Below, one piece after another: positions 17,431 to 25,351 of a stretch of DNA of 64,000 nt (position 1 is the first letter of the stretch; every line of letters starts with the position of its first letter). The notes below the pieces were generated by a model that was given only the letters and a program-made list of their open reading frames with translations, was not told the origin of the DNA and did no database searches. The stretch covers positions 16,688-80,687 of the forward strand of contig CAJOND010000003.1 in NCBI GenBank assembly GCA_905236675.1, read 5' to 3'. The translations under genes were made by a program, and so were the position numbers. This stretch comes from Candidatus Rifleibacteriota bacterium. GTDB taxonomy: Bacteria > Muiribacteriota > Ozemobacteria > Ozemobacterales > Ozemobacteraceae.

Positions 17431-17726
17431 GCGGATTTTTTAGAACTTTGCCAAGCATTACTAAGTTGAGTCCGAAGACTTGTAGTGAACTTAAAACAAT
17501 TGCCTCATCTCTCTTACTCTTATCTCTCATCTCTAAAAAATTTTAGCCTACCCATTGTCATAAACGTAATTCTTTCAGGGCTAAAGCCCATACGCTATAC
17601 TTTTTATGACAAATGTATAGGTAATTAGTACTATCTAATTTAGGCATAAAAATAAGTTTTAGCACAGCCTCGATTAGTGTTGGATGGTGAGAGCCTTAAG
17701 GTCCCCTCTTTGATAAACTTTAAGTT

Positions 17727-18983
17727 TTACAAGTATTCTAGTATTGAGGCATCTTTTAAAAAGTTGCGAAGACCTATGGTTGTTATGCCGTATTCGTCTT
17801 GACGAGGTTTTGCATAAGAGCCGATAATAATGACTTTCTTGAAAGAATCATTAATGCTTAATAGAGGTCGCTTTTCAAAATATTCTTTTTCTGTCGAAGA
17901 CATAGCAAATGCTGATTGTATGTAGTATTTTTTACTGCCTTTACGGGCAATGAAATCAATCTCAAGCTGCTTTTTGGCTGATTGGCTTAGCTTAGTTTTC
18001 TCCCTTACCTCTATAATACCAATATCAACGGCATAACCTTGATGCTTAAGTTCATTAAATATTATATTTTCCATCAAATGTGTTTCTTCTATTTGTCGGA
18101 ATCCTAGAACGGCATTTCTAATGCCTATATCGGTGAAATATACTTTTGTTGGCGTATTAATATATTTTCGACCTTTAATATCATAGCGTATTGCAGAATC
18201 TATCATAAATGCGTCTTTTAGACAGGAAATATAATTTTTAATAGTTTTATCTGTTATTGAGCTTTTGGCAATCGTTTTAAAAGTGTTTTCAAGTTTAGAT
18301 GGGCTTATGAGTGATCCGACACTCGATGATAAAATAGATAATAAATCTTCTAATTCTATATTGTTTCGTATATGGTTGCGTTCTATGACATCTTTAAGGT
18401 ATGTTTCCTGGAAAAGACTAGTCAGATATTTCATTTTCTGAACTTCTGATTGGAATGAGGTGATTTGTGGCAAACCACCATATATTAAATAATCATCAAA
18501 AACTTCTTCTTCGCTTTTGTTTGTGGTTGAGAGATATTCTGAAAAAGACAGAGGGTAAACTCTAATTTCATCGCCCCTTCCTCGAAACTCCGTTAAAATG
18601 TCAGAAGAAAGGAACTTAGAGTTACTGCCAGTTACATAAGTATCTGCATTCTCAATTTGTAACAGGCTAATAAGTACTTCATGAAAACGGCTTACTAACT
18701 GAATTTCATCAAGTAGAATATAGTATTGCTTATTGTCTTTGATTAGGTTCTTGATATAATTGTATAAAGTATGTGGCTCCCTAAGGAAATCATTTTCAAT
18801 CTTGTCTAGTGATATATCAATTATATGGCTTCTTTCTATGCCACGCTGTAGTAGTTCATTTAGGAATAGTTTGAATACGAGGTAGGATTTCCCGCTTCTG
18901 CGGATCCCTGTAATAATTTTTACAAATCCGTTGTTCTCACGAATATGTAACTGATTTAAATAAAAATCTCTTTTTATTTCCAT
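17727..18983 (-). CDS. AAA_14/DUF4143-type P-loop ATPase
   Basis: 418 residues, standard for the family. Walker A GIRRSGKS (residues 26-33), Walker B YYILLDEIQ, a sensor region TGSNSKFLSSD, and the DUF4143 C-terminal region with FTDIGIRNAVLGF and the nuclease-like IDFIARKGSKKYYIQ (about 345-360, D...K pattern of a restriction-endonuclease-like fold). The family is widespread, often patchy and of unknown role, sometimes proposed to act on DNA or in toxin-like conflict. A perfect palindrome sits 18 bp upstream of its ATG. It stands alone among repeats, upstream of the glycan operon and in the opposite direction. Confidence 0.9.
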   Translation of the reverse strand: MEIKRDFYLNQLHIRENNGFVKIITGIRRSGKSYLVFKLFLNELLQRGIERSHIIDISLDKIENDFLREPHTLYNYIKNLIKDNKQYYILLDEIQLVSRFHEVLISLLQIENADTYVTGSNSKFLSSDILTEFRGRGDEIRVYPLSFSEYLSTTNKSEEEVFDDYLIYGGLPQITSFQSEVQKMKYLTSLFQETYLKDVIERNHIRNNIELEDLLSILSSSVGSLISPSKLENTFKTIAKSSITDKTIKNYISCLKDAFMIDSAIRYDIKGRKYINTPTKVYFTDIGIRNAVLGFRQIEETHLMENIIFNELKHQGYAVDIGIIEVREKTKLSQSAKKQLEIDFIARKGSKKYYIQSAFAMSSTEKEYFEKRPLLSINDSFKKVIIIGSYAKPRQDEYGITTIGLRNFLKDASILEYL

Positions 18984-19000
18984 ATTGTATTCCGAAAATT

Positions 19001-19014
19001 AGGTATATATACCT
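19001..19014. promoter_or_regulatory. Perfect palindrome AGGTATATATACCT upstream of the AAA ATPase gene
   Basis: A 14-bp self-complementary site whose edge is 18 bp upstream of the ATPase start codon at 18983. Position and symmetry suggest a dimeric regulator binding site, perhaps the promoter itself. Confidence 0.6.
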
Positions 19015-19072
19015 TTTTTTTGGAGTATAACTTCAGTGGTAAAAAAAGTCAAATAAATATCCTCTTTTTTAC

Positions 19073-19135
19073 TACCGCCAAGGATGGCGGTGTGCAAGCG
19101 AGACTGAAGGGGCTGATTGCGTAGCAATCGGAGCC
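19073..19135. repeat. Palindromic dispersed element, variant copy
   Basis: CCGCCA-AGGA-TGGCGG hairpin, then GAGACTGAAGGGGCTG and GATTGC-GTA-GCAATC. Same hairpin, GACTGAAGGGG, hairpin plan as the other members. Confidence 0.7.
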
Positions 19136-19161
19136 AAGTCTATTTTTGAGAACTTGTGCTA

Positions 19162-19173
19162 GGCGGTAGAATG
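19162..19173 (+). promoter_or_regulatory. ops-like element GGCGGTAG upstream of the glycan operon
   Basis: GGCGGTAGAATG fits the ops pause-site pattern GGCGGTAGnnTn used to recruit RfaH to long surface-glycan operons. It lies 640 bp before the first gene, on the coding strand. Related but ops-less sequence occurs near 17432, so a chance match inside a repeat is possible. Confidence 0.3.
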
Positions 19174-19420
19174 TTAAGTCTGAAGAATGTTGCTTCTATA
19201 CAATAAAAACTACAACTACCAACTATAATAAGAGCCAAATGTTGGCCTATCAGTTTAATAATAAAATTATAAGTGTTTTTAATGTTTTGAATGTTACTGA
19301 TAGATAGATGTAAAATTTGCTCTTGACTTTAGTAATTTATAAACTTACAATACAAACAACTAGTTATAGTTCATCTGTGAACATAACAAAGTGGTGGAAC
19401 GTTTCGCAGACTCGAAGATC

Positions 19421-19545
19421 TGCCCCAAAATCGAAGATTGTGGGAGCTTGCAGCTGGAGATGCTGCCCCATGAAGTGGGGAAGCTGTCGGCAAAGCCGAC
19501 TGAAGGGGCTGCATTGCAAAGCAATGCGGTGACTGAAGGGTGACC
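19421..19545. repeat. Palindromic dispersed element, variant copy
   Basis: Hairpins CCCCA-TGAAG-TGGGG, GTCGGC-AAA-GCCGAC and GCATTGC-AAA-GCAATGC follow one another, with TGAAGGGGCTG between the last two. This copy shows the three-hairpin plan of the family most clearly. Confidence 0.75.
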
Positions 19546-19807
19546 TAACTTTAGTAAACCTCATGTTTATCGTTAGCGTAGCGACGTGGCGTTGCTGAAA
19601 GCAAAACGAAGTCCATCCAGAGTTAGTCGTAGAAAGTTGATTGGATTTAAAAGTTGTTAGTAGCTGTTACAACAAAAACAATAACTACTAACAACAATAA
19701 CTACGATTGCAGCAAGCTATAGTTAAAATAATTCTCTCATCTCTTATCTCTTGCCTCTTATCTCTAAAACATTGATATCTCAACAAGGTAACGAATAACT
19801 AAAAACA

Positions 19808-20431
19808 ATGAAAAAAGCAGGAATATACGAACACTACATCAAACGCCCAATGGATATCATCCTGTCTCTGATGGCGATTATTGGTTTGGCACCAGTATTA
19901 TTACTTGTAGCTGTTCTTGTTCGTAAGAAACTTGGCAAACCTGTAATATTCGCTCAGGAACGTCCTGGACTCAACGAAAAGATTTTCAAACTTTATAAGT
20001 TCAGAACCATGACAGATGAACGTGATGAGAATGGCGAATTATTGCCAGATGAAGTCAGATTAACGACATTTGGCAAGTTTTTACGTTCAACAAGCCTAGA
20101 TGAATTACCAGAGTTATTTAACATTCTAAAAGGCGATATGTCTGTGATTGGACCAAGACCATTGTTGGTTAAATATTTGCCTTTATACAATGATTTTCAG
20201 AAGCACCGCCATGATGTCAGCCCCGGACTTTCTGGTTTAGCCCAGATTAATGGTCGTAATGCAATAACTTGGGAAAAGAAATTTGAATACGATGTTGAAT
20301 ACACTAAGAACATCACTTTTTTGGGGGATTGGAAAATCATTCTTTTGACATTAAAAAAGGCATTCTTCCGAGAAGGAATAAATTCAGATAATAGTGCCAC
20401 AATGCCAGAGTTTACAGGGACATCTATATGA
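19808..20431 (+). CDS. Initiating phosphoglycosyltransferase, PglC/WcaJ C-terminal type
   Basis: 207 residues, the compact monotopic type. An N-terminal membrane helix (RPMDIILSLMAIIGLAPVL) precedes the catalytic domain with KLYKFRTM, the Asp-Glu dyad in TSLDELPEL, GDMSVIGPRPLL and SPGLSGLAQINGRN, all hallmarks of the bacterial sugar transferase family. It moves a phosphosugar from a UDP-sugar to undecaprenyl phosphate at the inner face of the membrane, starting the glycan repeat unit. The UDP-sugar may be an N-acetylated amino sugar, given the PglD-like gene next to it. First gene of the operon; the next gene overlaps by 4 bp. Confidence 0.93.
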   Translation: MKKAGIYEHYIKRPMDIILSLMAIIGLAPVLLLVAVLVRKKLGKPVIFAQERPGLNEKIFKLYKFRTMTDERDENGELLPDEVRLTTFGKFLRSTSLDELPELFNILKGDMSVIGPRPLLVKYLPLYNDFQKHRHDVSPGLSGLAQINGRNAITWEKKFEYDVEYTKNITFLGDWKIILLTLKKAFFREGINSDNSATMPEFTGTSI

Positions 20432-21039
20432 ACAAAGATGTAATAATTATAGGTGCGAGCGGTCATGGTGAAGTTGTAGCAGATATTGTTCTTAAATCTG
20501 ACGATAGATTGATTGGATTTTTAGATGATAATGATAATTTAAGAGAATTTGCAGGATATCCTGTTTTAGGAAAGACTTCTGAATACTCTAAATTTTTGAA
20601 TAATTATTTTGTTATAGCTATTGGAAATCCTGAAATAAGAGAAGATTTCGTAAATAGAATGACAAACCAAGTTAAATGGTATGTCGGTATTCATCCTAGT
20701 GCCCAAATATCAACGATGAATGTATCAATTGGTGAAGGTACTGTTTTAATGGCAAATGCTGTAATTAATTCAAATACATCAATTGGTAAGCATTGCATAA
20801 TAAACACAAGTGCTGTTGTGGAACATGATAATAAGATAAATGATTTTGTCCATATTTCTGTCGGTGCAAAAGTAGGTGGAGCTGTAGAAATTGGTAAATC
20901 AACTTGGATTGGAATTGGGGCAACGGTTAATAACAATATCAACATTTGTGACCAATGTATGATTGGTGCTGGTGCCGTTGTTGTTTCAGATATAACAGAA
21001 AAAGGTGTTTATATTGGCATTCCTGCTAAAAAGCATTAA
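20428..21039 (+). CDS. PglD-like sugar O/N-acetyltransferase (left-handed beta-helix)
   Basis: 203 residues. The N-terminal Rossmann-like domain (VIIIGASGHGEVVADIVL) binds the UDP-sugar in this family; the C-terminal half has hexapeptide repeats (IGEGTVLMANAVIN, IGKHCIINTSAVVEHD with the catalytic His of VVEHD). It likely acetylates a UDP-4-amino sugar or a related sugar on acetyl-CoA. Its start codon overlaps the stop of the PglC-like gene (ATGA), and PglC-PglD pairs are a known arrangement. The matching aminotransferase is not adjacent. Confidence 0.88.
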   Translation: MNKDVIIIGASGHGEVVADIVLKSDDRLIGFLDDNDNLREFAGYPVLGKTSEYSKFLNNYFVIAIGNPEIREDFVNRMTNQVKWYVGIHPSAQISTMNVSIGEGTVLMANAVINSNTSIGKHCIINTSAVVEHDNKINDFVHISVGAKVGGAVEIGKSTWIGIGATVNNNINICDQCMIGAGAVVVSDITEKGVYIGIPAKKH

Positions 21040-21070
21040 AAAAATAAATAAGGTAGCAGACAAAGAAGTT

Positions 21071-22216
21071 ATGAAAAAAGCATTATTTGTAGCAACTGTA
21101 TATCATTTTTTGAATTTTGAAAAAAGCGATATGCAAATCCTAAAAGATATGGGTTTTGAGATTCATACTGCTACAAATATGTCTAATGAAGAATGGCTAC
21201 AAGATGATGGTAGCTTAGATTCGTTAAATGTTATAAAACATCAAATTGATTTTGACCGTTTACCGTTTTCTTTTAGTAATTTAAAAGCATATAAACAATT
21301 AAGAAAACTTATTAATGAGAATGATTTTACTTTGATTCATTGTCATACTCCTGTTGCTGGAGTTGTTGCCAGATTAGCTGCTATATCAGCAAGAAATAAA
21401 GGAGCTAATGTTATATATACGGCTCATGGATTCCATTTTTATAAAGGAGCACCACTTTCAAATTGGTTGTTTTATTTTCCTGTTGAGTGGTTTCTTTCTT
21501 TTGTTACTGATACACTTATAACTATAAATAAAGAAGATTACGAATTGGCAAAGAATTACTTACATTCAAAATATGTAGAATATATTGCTGGAGTTGGAAT
21601 TGATATAAAGAAATTTGAAGATATTAAAATAGATAAAAAAGCTAAGAAAAAAGAACTTGGCATACCTGAGAATAGCAAGCTAATTCTTTCTGTAGGTGAA
21701 CTGAACAAGAATAAGAATCATCAGATTATTTTAAGAGCGATTGCAAAAACTAATAACCAAAATATTCATTATGCTATTTGTGGTGAAGGAAAACTTCATA
21801 ATAAATTACAGACTTTTGCTAAAAAATTAAATGTCATAAATCAATTACATTTACTAGGGCAAAGAAACGATATTCCTGAAATTTTAAAATGTGCGGATAT
21901 TTTTGTATTTCCGTCTTTAAGAGAGGGGCTAGGTTTATCTGCTCTAGAAGCTATGGCTGCTGGTTTGCCTTTGATAATTTCAGACAACAGAGGATCTAGA
22001 GATTTTGCTGTTAACGGGTTTAATTCATATGTTGTTGAGTCTACGGATGTTGATTCTTTTAAGAATAGCATAATTAATTTGTTGAATAACAATGAGATAA
22101 GGAACAAGTTTGTTCTCAATTCCAAAAAAACAATAGAAAAATTCGACTTAAATATCGTAAGTGAAAAAATGAAAGACATATATTTATCTTACTTTAATAG
22201 GCTAAAGGAAAAATAA
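21071..22216 (+). CDS. Glycosyltransferase family 4
   Basis: 381 residues starting at the ATG of KKALFVATVYHFLNFE; an upstream in-frame start at 21005 would overlap the PglD-like gene and add non-homologous residues. The GT-B fold is shown by HCHTPVAGVVARLAA, TAHGFHFYKGA, the ILSVGELNKNKNHQIILRA segment and the donor-binding FVFPSLREGLGLSALEAMA. The last gives the E-x7-E motif of GT4 enzymes. It adds a sugar from a nucleotide donor to the lipid-linked intermediate on the cytoplasmic face. Confidence 0.92.
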   Translation: MKKALFVATVYHFLNFEKSDMQILKDMGFEIHTATNMSNEEWLQDDGSLDSLNVIKHQIDFDRLPFSFSNLKAYKQLRKLINENDFTLIHCHTPVAGVVARLAAISARNKGANVIYTAHGFHFYKGAPLSNWLFYFPVEWFLSFVTDTLITINKEDYELAKNYLHSKYVEYIAGVGIDIKKFEDIKIDKKAKKKELGIPENSKLILSVGELNKNKNHQIILRAIAKTNNQNIHYAICGEGKLHNKLQTFAKKLNVINQLHLLGQRNDIPEILKCADIFVFPSLREGLGLSALEAMAAGLPLIISDNRGSRDFAVNGFNSYVVESTDVDSFKNSIINLLNNNEIRNKFVLNSKKTIEKFDLNIVSEKMKDIYLSYFNRLKEK

Positions 22217-22219
22217 AAT

Positions 22220-23428
22220 ATGAGGTTAGCATTAATTAATTTTTTAAAAGTTCATCCTTATCTATTGAGAGTTTTTTGGTCAATAATATCTTATTCAATG
22301 GCTTTATTAAAAAAGATTGTAAATATTAAAGAGAAGCAAATGCTTTTTGTTTCATACGGTGGAAGAAAATTTGATGACAGTCCTAAAGCAATTTATGATG
22401 AAATATGTAGAAGAAAAGAATTTTTTGATTGGAAATTAATTTGGGCTTTTGTAGAGCCTAATCAATTTAGTATTTCTCGTGGGAGAAAAATAAAAATTGA
22501 TACCTTGGCTTTTTTGAAGGCTTTGATGACTAGTCATGTTTGGGTTAGCAATTCAGGAATGACACGTGGAGTTGAATATAAAGATGACAGAATCATTAAA
22601 ATAGAAACATGGCACGGATCGGTATTAAAAAAAGGCTGTGGTGATGAAAATACTCATGTTTTAGGTGGAAAAAGGGAAAAGCAAAGTATAACAGATTTTG
22701 CAACTATAAGATGTGCCCAAAGTGATATTGACATAGATGTGCTTAGCTGGTTATTCAACGCTTCGAAAGATTCATTTGTTAAAGCAGGTTTTCCAAGAAA
22801 CGATGACCTCGCTAATTCAACCTCTGAAGATTGCATAAAGGCAAAAGAAAGATTAGGGATTTCTCCTATTAAAAAAGTTATTTTATATATGCCTACTTGG
22901 AGACAGTATGATTTGGATTCTTCAAATAATATCTTCTGCAAGCCTCCAATAAATATTGATTATTGGAGAAATAATCTAGGAAATGATTATATTTTATTAA
23001 TTAGAGCACATTATGCTGTTTCTGTCGCTCTTGCTCTGAAAGATGATGAGTTTGTAAAAAATGTTTCTAATTATCCAAAAATAAATGATTTATATTTAGC
23101 TTCTGATATTTTAATTAGCGATTATTCAAGTGCAATAATTGATTATTCAATTTTAGAAAGACCAATTTTCTGTTTTGCTTACGATTATGAAAAATATCAA
23201 GAAAAAATAGGATTGTATCTAGATTTAGAGAAAGAATTACCAGAACATTTTTATAAAACAGAAAAAGATTTAATTAATAAAATATCTTGTATTGATTGGA
23301 ACTATTCAATAGATGTTGCTAAGCATTTTAAACAGAAACACGCAAATTTTGCAAATGGTTATGCTAGTCAGAAAGTTGTTGACAGACTGACAAGTATACT
23401 TTCTTTAAAAGATGAGGTTAAATCATGA
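22220..23428 (+). CDS. CDP-glycerol:glycerophosphotransferase-family polyol-phosphate transferase
   Basis: 402 residues of the TagB/TagF/TarL type. Conserved blocks include WHGSVLKK, YMPTWRQYD, LIRAHYAV and the donor site ISDYSSAIIDYSILERPIFCF. Such enzymes transfer glycerol phosphate or ribitol phosphate from the CDP-polyol to a sugar or polymer at the membrane. It is shorter than polymerases such as TagF, and so may add only one unit or a few. AAGGA precedes the ATG. The cytidylyltransferase that would make its donor begins at the stop codon (4-bp overlap). Confidence 0.9.
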   Translation: MRLALINFLKVHPYLLRVFWSIISYSMALLKKIVNIKEKQMLFVSYGGRKFDDSPKAIYDEICRRKEFFDWKLIWAFVEPNQFSISRGRKIKIDTLAFLKALMTSHVWVSNSGMTRGVEYKDDRIIKIETWHGSVLKKGCGDENTHVLGGKREKQSITDFATIRCAQSDIDIDVLSWLFNASKDSFVKAGFPRNDDLANSTSEDCIKAKERLGISPIKKVILYMPTWRQYDLDSSNNIFCKPPINIDYWRNNLGNDYILLIRAHYAVSVALALKDDEFVKNVSNYPKINDLYLASDILISDYSSAIIDYSILERPIFCFAYDYEKYQEKIGLYLDLEKELPEHFYKTEKDLINKISCIDWNYSIDVAKHFKQKHANFANGYASQKVVDRLTSILSLKDEVKS

Positions 23429-24141
23429 ATATAGCCTTAATATTTGCTGGTGGAACAGGCTCTAGAATGAATACAAAGAGCAGACCAAAGCAGTTCTTGG
23501 AATTGCATGGTAAGCCTATAATTATTTATACGCTAGAAAAATTTGAAAATCATAACTTGATTGATGGGATAGTTGTAGTTTGCTTGAAATCATGGATTCC
23601 ATACCTAGAAAGTTTATTAAAAAAATATAATATAACAAAAGTTACTTCAATTGTTTCTGGTGGTGTGACTGGACAAGATTCTATTTATAATGGTTTGTGT
23701 GAAGTTGAAAAAAAATATCCTTCCGATTCTTTGGTTTTGATTCATGACGGTGTTAGACCATTAATAGATGAAGATACAATTACAGAAAATATTACCTGTG
23801 CACAGCTTCATGGGAATGCAATTACTGTAGCACCTGCCATTGAAACAATAACTATAAAAGAAAACAAGAATGAAGTAGGGAAGATTATCGACAGAAGCAA
23901 ATGCCAGCTTGCTAAAGCTCCACAGACCTTTGTTCTAGAAGATATAATAGCAATCCATAGACGTTCACAAAAAGATAACTATACTTTGGCTATAGATTCA
24001 GCTTCTTTGGTGAGTCATTACGGTTATAGGCTTTATACGGTTGTTTGTCCTAATGAAAATATAAAAATAACAACTCCTGCTGATTTTTTTATGTTCAGAG
24101 CCTTTATGGATGCAAAAGAAAATTCTCAGATTTTCTGTTAG
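23425..24141 (+). CDS. IspD/TarI-like cytidylyltransferase
   Basis: 238 residues. The N-terminal FAGGTGSRMNTKSRPKQFLE is the CTP-binding signature of the IspD/TarI family, and HDGVRPLIDED is the second conserved block. IspD makes CDP-methylerythritol; TarI makes CDP-ribitol from ribitol 5-phosphate. Its place between a CDP-polyol transferase and an SDR favours a polyol-phosphate substrate. It overlaps the transferase gene by 4 bp. Confidence 0.9.
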   Translation: MNIALIFAGGTGSRMNTKSRPKQFLELHGKPIIIYTLEKFENHNLIDGIVVVCLKSWIPYLESLLKKYNITKVTSIVSGGVTGQDSIYNGLCEVEKKYPSDSLVLIHDGVRPLIDEDTITENITCAQLHGNAITVAPAIETITIKENKNEVGKIIDRSKCQLAKAPQTFVLEDIIAIHRRSQKDNYTLAIDSASLVSHYGYRLYTVVCPNENIKITTPADFFMFRAFMDAKENSQIFC

Positions 24142-24150
24142 GAGAGAAAA

Positions 24151-25293
24151 ATGATAGATTCTGTAACCTTAGAAGATTTAAATTATTTAATTAATATTGA
24201 TTTTATAGATTGGGAAAAACTAAGAGATAGTTCAGTTCTAGTTACTGGTGCTACTGGTCAGATTGGCTCTGAAATAGTTAAACTTCTATTGTTTCTTAAC
24301 GAAAAAAAGTCATTAAATATAAAAATTATTGCTTTAATTAGAAATATCGAAAAAGCGAAATCAATATTTAAAGACTTCCTTCCAGAAATGATGCTCCCAA
24401 AATCTGTGATTGGGGGAGCTGTCGAACAAAGTGAGACTGAGGGGGCTGCATTACAAAGTAATGCGGTTGAAGAAGTAGACAATAGCAATATTAAATTTAT
24501 TTCCCAAGACATAACAGAGCCAATAAATATTGGTGAAAGCGTGGATTTTATTATTCATACAGCAAATAGCACTATTAGCAAAGACTTTATAACAAAACCT
24601 GTTGAAATCTTAGATAGCATCTATAGTGGAACAAAAAATGTTTTAGATTTTTCCAAAATTAAATCAGTTAAATCAATGGTTTATCTCTCATCTATGGAAG
24701 TTTATGGAACTCCAAATGACGAGAAAAAGATATATGAGAAAGACATTGGAAAACTAGATTCAATGTCTTTAAGAAATTCTTATCCAATAGGAAAACTAGT
24801 TGCAGAAAATTTATGTGTTTCTGAATATTCGGAATATAAATTACCTGTAAAAATAATCAGATTAACCCAGACTATTGGTGGAACTATTTCCCCGACAGAC
24901 AATAGAGTTTGGGCAGATTTTGCTAGGAAATCAGCAAAAGGTGAAAATATTGTTCTACATACTAAAGGTGAAACAAAACGAAATTATTTGTATATAACTG
25001 ATGCTACTTCGGCTATTTTCACTATTTTATTATATGGAGAAAATGGTCAGGCTTATAGTGCTGCTAATGAAGATACATACTGCTCTATATCAGAAATGGC
25101 TAACCTAGCTTCTTCATTAAGCAAAGACGGAAAAACTAAAGTAGTCTTTGAATTTCTTGATGACAGCGTGACAGGTTATCAAGCTGTAAAGAAGATAAAT
25201 CTTTCTTCAGAAAAACTTCAGGAACTAGGCTGGAAAGCATCTGTTGATTTAAAAACAGCCTTTAACAAAATGATTGAATTGTTAGACAAGTAA
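24151..25293 (+). CDS. NAD-dependent extended SDR with an in-frame repeat-derived insertion
   Basis: 380 residues. Rossmann motif TGATGQIG, substrate loop LSSMEVYGT and the catalytic YPIGK (YxxxK) are intact. Residues about 79-110 (rich in Glu, Ala, Val and Gly) have no place in the fold and are encoded by a palindromic element of the dispersed family. Without it, KSIFKDF would join NIKFISQD as in other SDRs. With the cytidylyltransferase and transferase upstream, a role in making a polyol phosphate is likely, in parallel to the reductase half of Bcs1/TarJ systems, though those reductases are often from other families. AGGAG precedes the ATG. Confidence 0.85.
   Translation: MIDSVTLEDLNYLINIDFIDWEKLRDSSVLVTGATGQIGSEIVKLLLFLNEKKSLNIKIIALIRNIEKAKSIFKDFLPEMMLPKSVIGGAVEQSETEGAALQSNAVEEVDNSNIKFISQDITEPINIGESVDFIIHTANSTISKDFITKPVEILDSIYSGTKNVLDFSKIKSVKSMVYLSSMEVYGTPNDEKKIYEKDIGKLDSMSLRNSYPIGKLVAENLCVSEYSEYKLPVKIIRLTQTIGGTISPTDNRVWADFARKSAKGENIVLHTKGETKRNYLYITDATSAIFTILLYGENGQAYSAANEDTYCSISEMANLASSLSKDGKTKVVFEFLDDSVTGYQAVKKINLSSEKLQELGWKASVDLKTAFNKMIELLDK
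24385..24480 (+). repeat. Palindromic dispersed element inside the SDR coding region
   Basis: GCTCCCAAAATC-TGT-GATTGGGGGAGC, then GTGAGACTGAGGGGGCTG and GCATTACAAAGTAATGC: the same three-hairpin plan as the intergenic copies. It is read through without a stop as about 32 codons and keeps the reading frame. Confidence 0.85.
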
Positions 25294-25351
25294 TGACTAA
25301 TTAAAGTTGTGCCAAATAGATAATACAATAAACAAATAGGAGTAAATACAA

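Larger units (their letters stand above)
16619..17726. other. 1.1-kb region without genes, dense in repeats
   Basis: No credible reading frame is seen; the short frames at 17330-17546 run through palindromic repeats. The stretch holds the ATTGC-type repeat (16641-16673), two near-identical palindromic elements (16755-16900 and 17347-17430), two sets of three short direct repeats (17075-17152 and 17249-17323), a TTTCGAGAAA/TTTCTCGAAA pair near 17017-17054, and a TCTCATCTC-type polypyrimidine repeat (17506-17537) that recurs at about 19733-19767. Confidence 0.7.
18984..19807. other. 0.8-kb region without genes before the glycan operon
   Basis: No supportable coding region. It contains the 14-bp palindrome at 19001-19014, palindromic elements at 19073-19135 and 19421-19545, an ops-like GGCGGTAG at 19162, an ACAACAATAACTAC low-complexity stretch near 19669-19704 and a polypyrimidine repeat at 19733-19767. 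The promoter for the glycan operon may be here, but I could not single one out. Confidence 0.6.

Noticed and set aside
19317..19564. Short frames on both strands before the glycan operon
   Set aside because: They translate the palindromic element at 19421-19545 and lack RBS or family signals.
21005..21070. Longer N terminus for the GT4 enzyme
   Set aside because: It would overlap the PglD-like gene in another frame and precedes the typical GT4 start KKALFVATVYHF.
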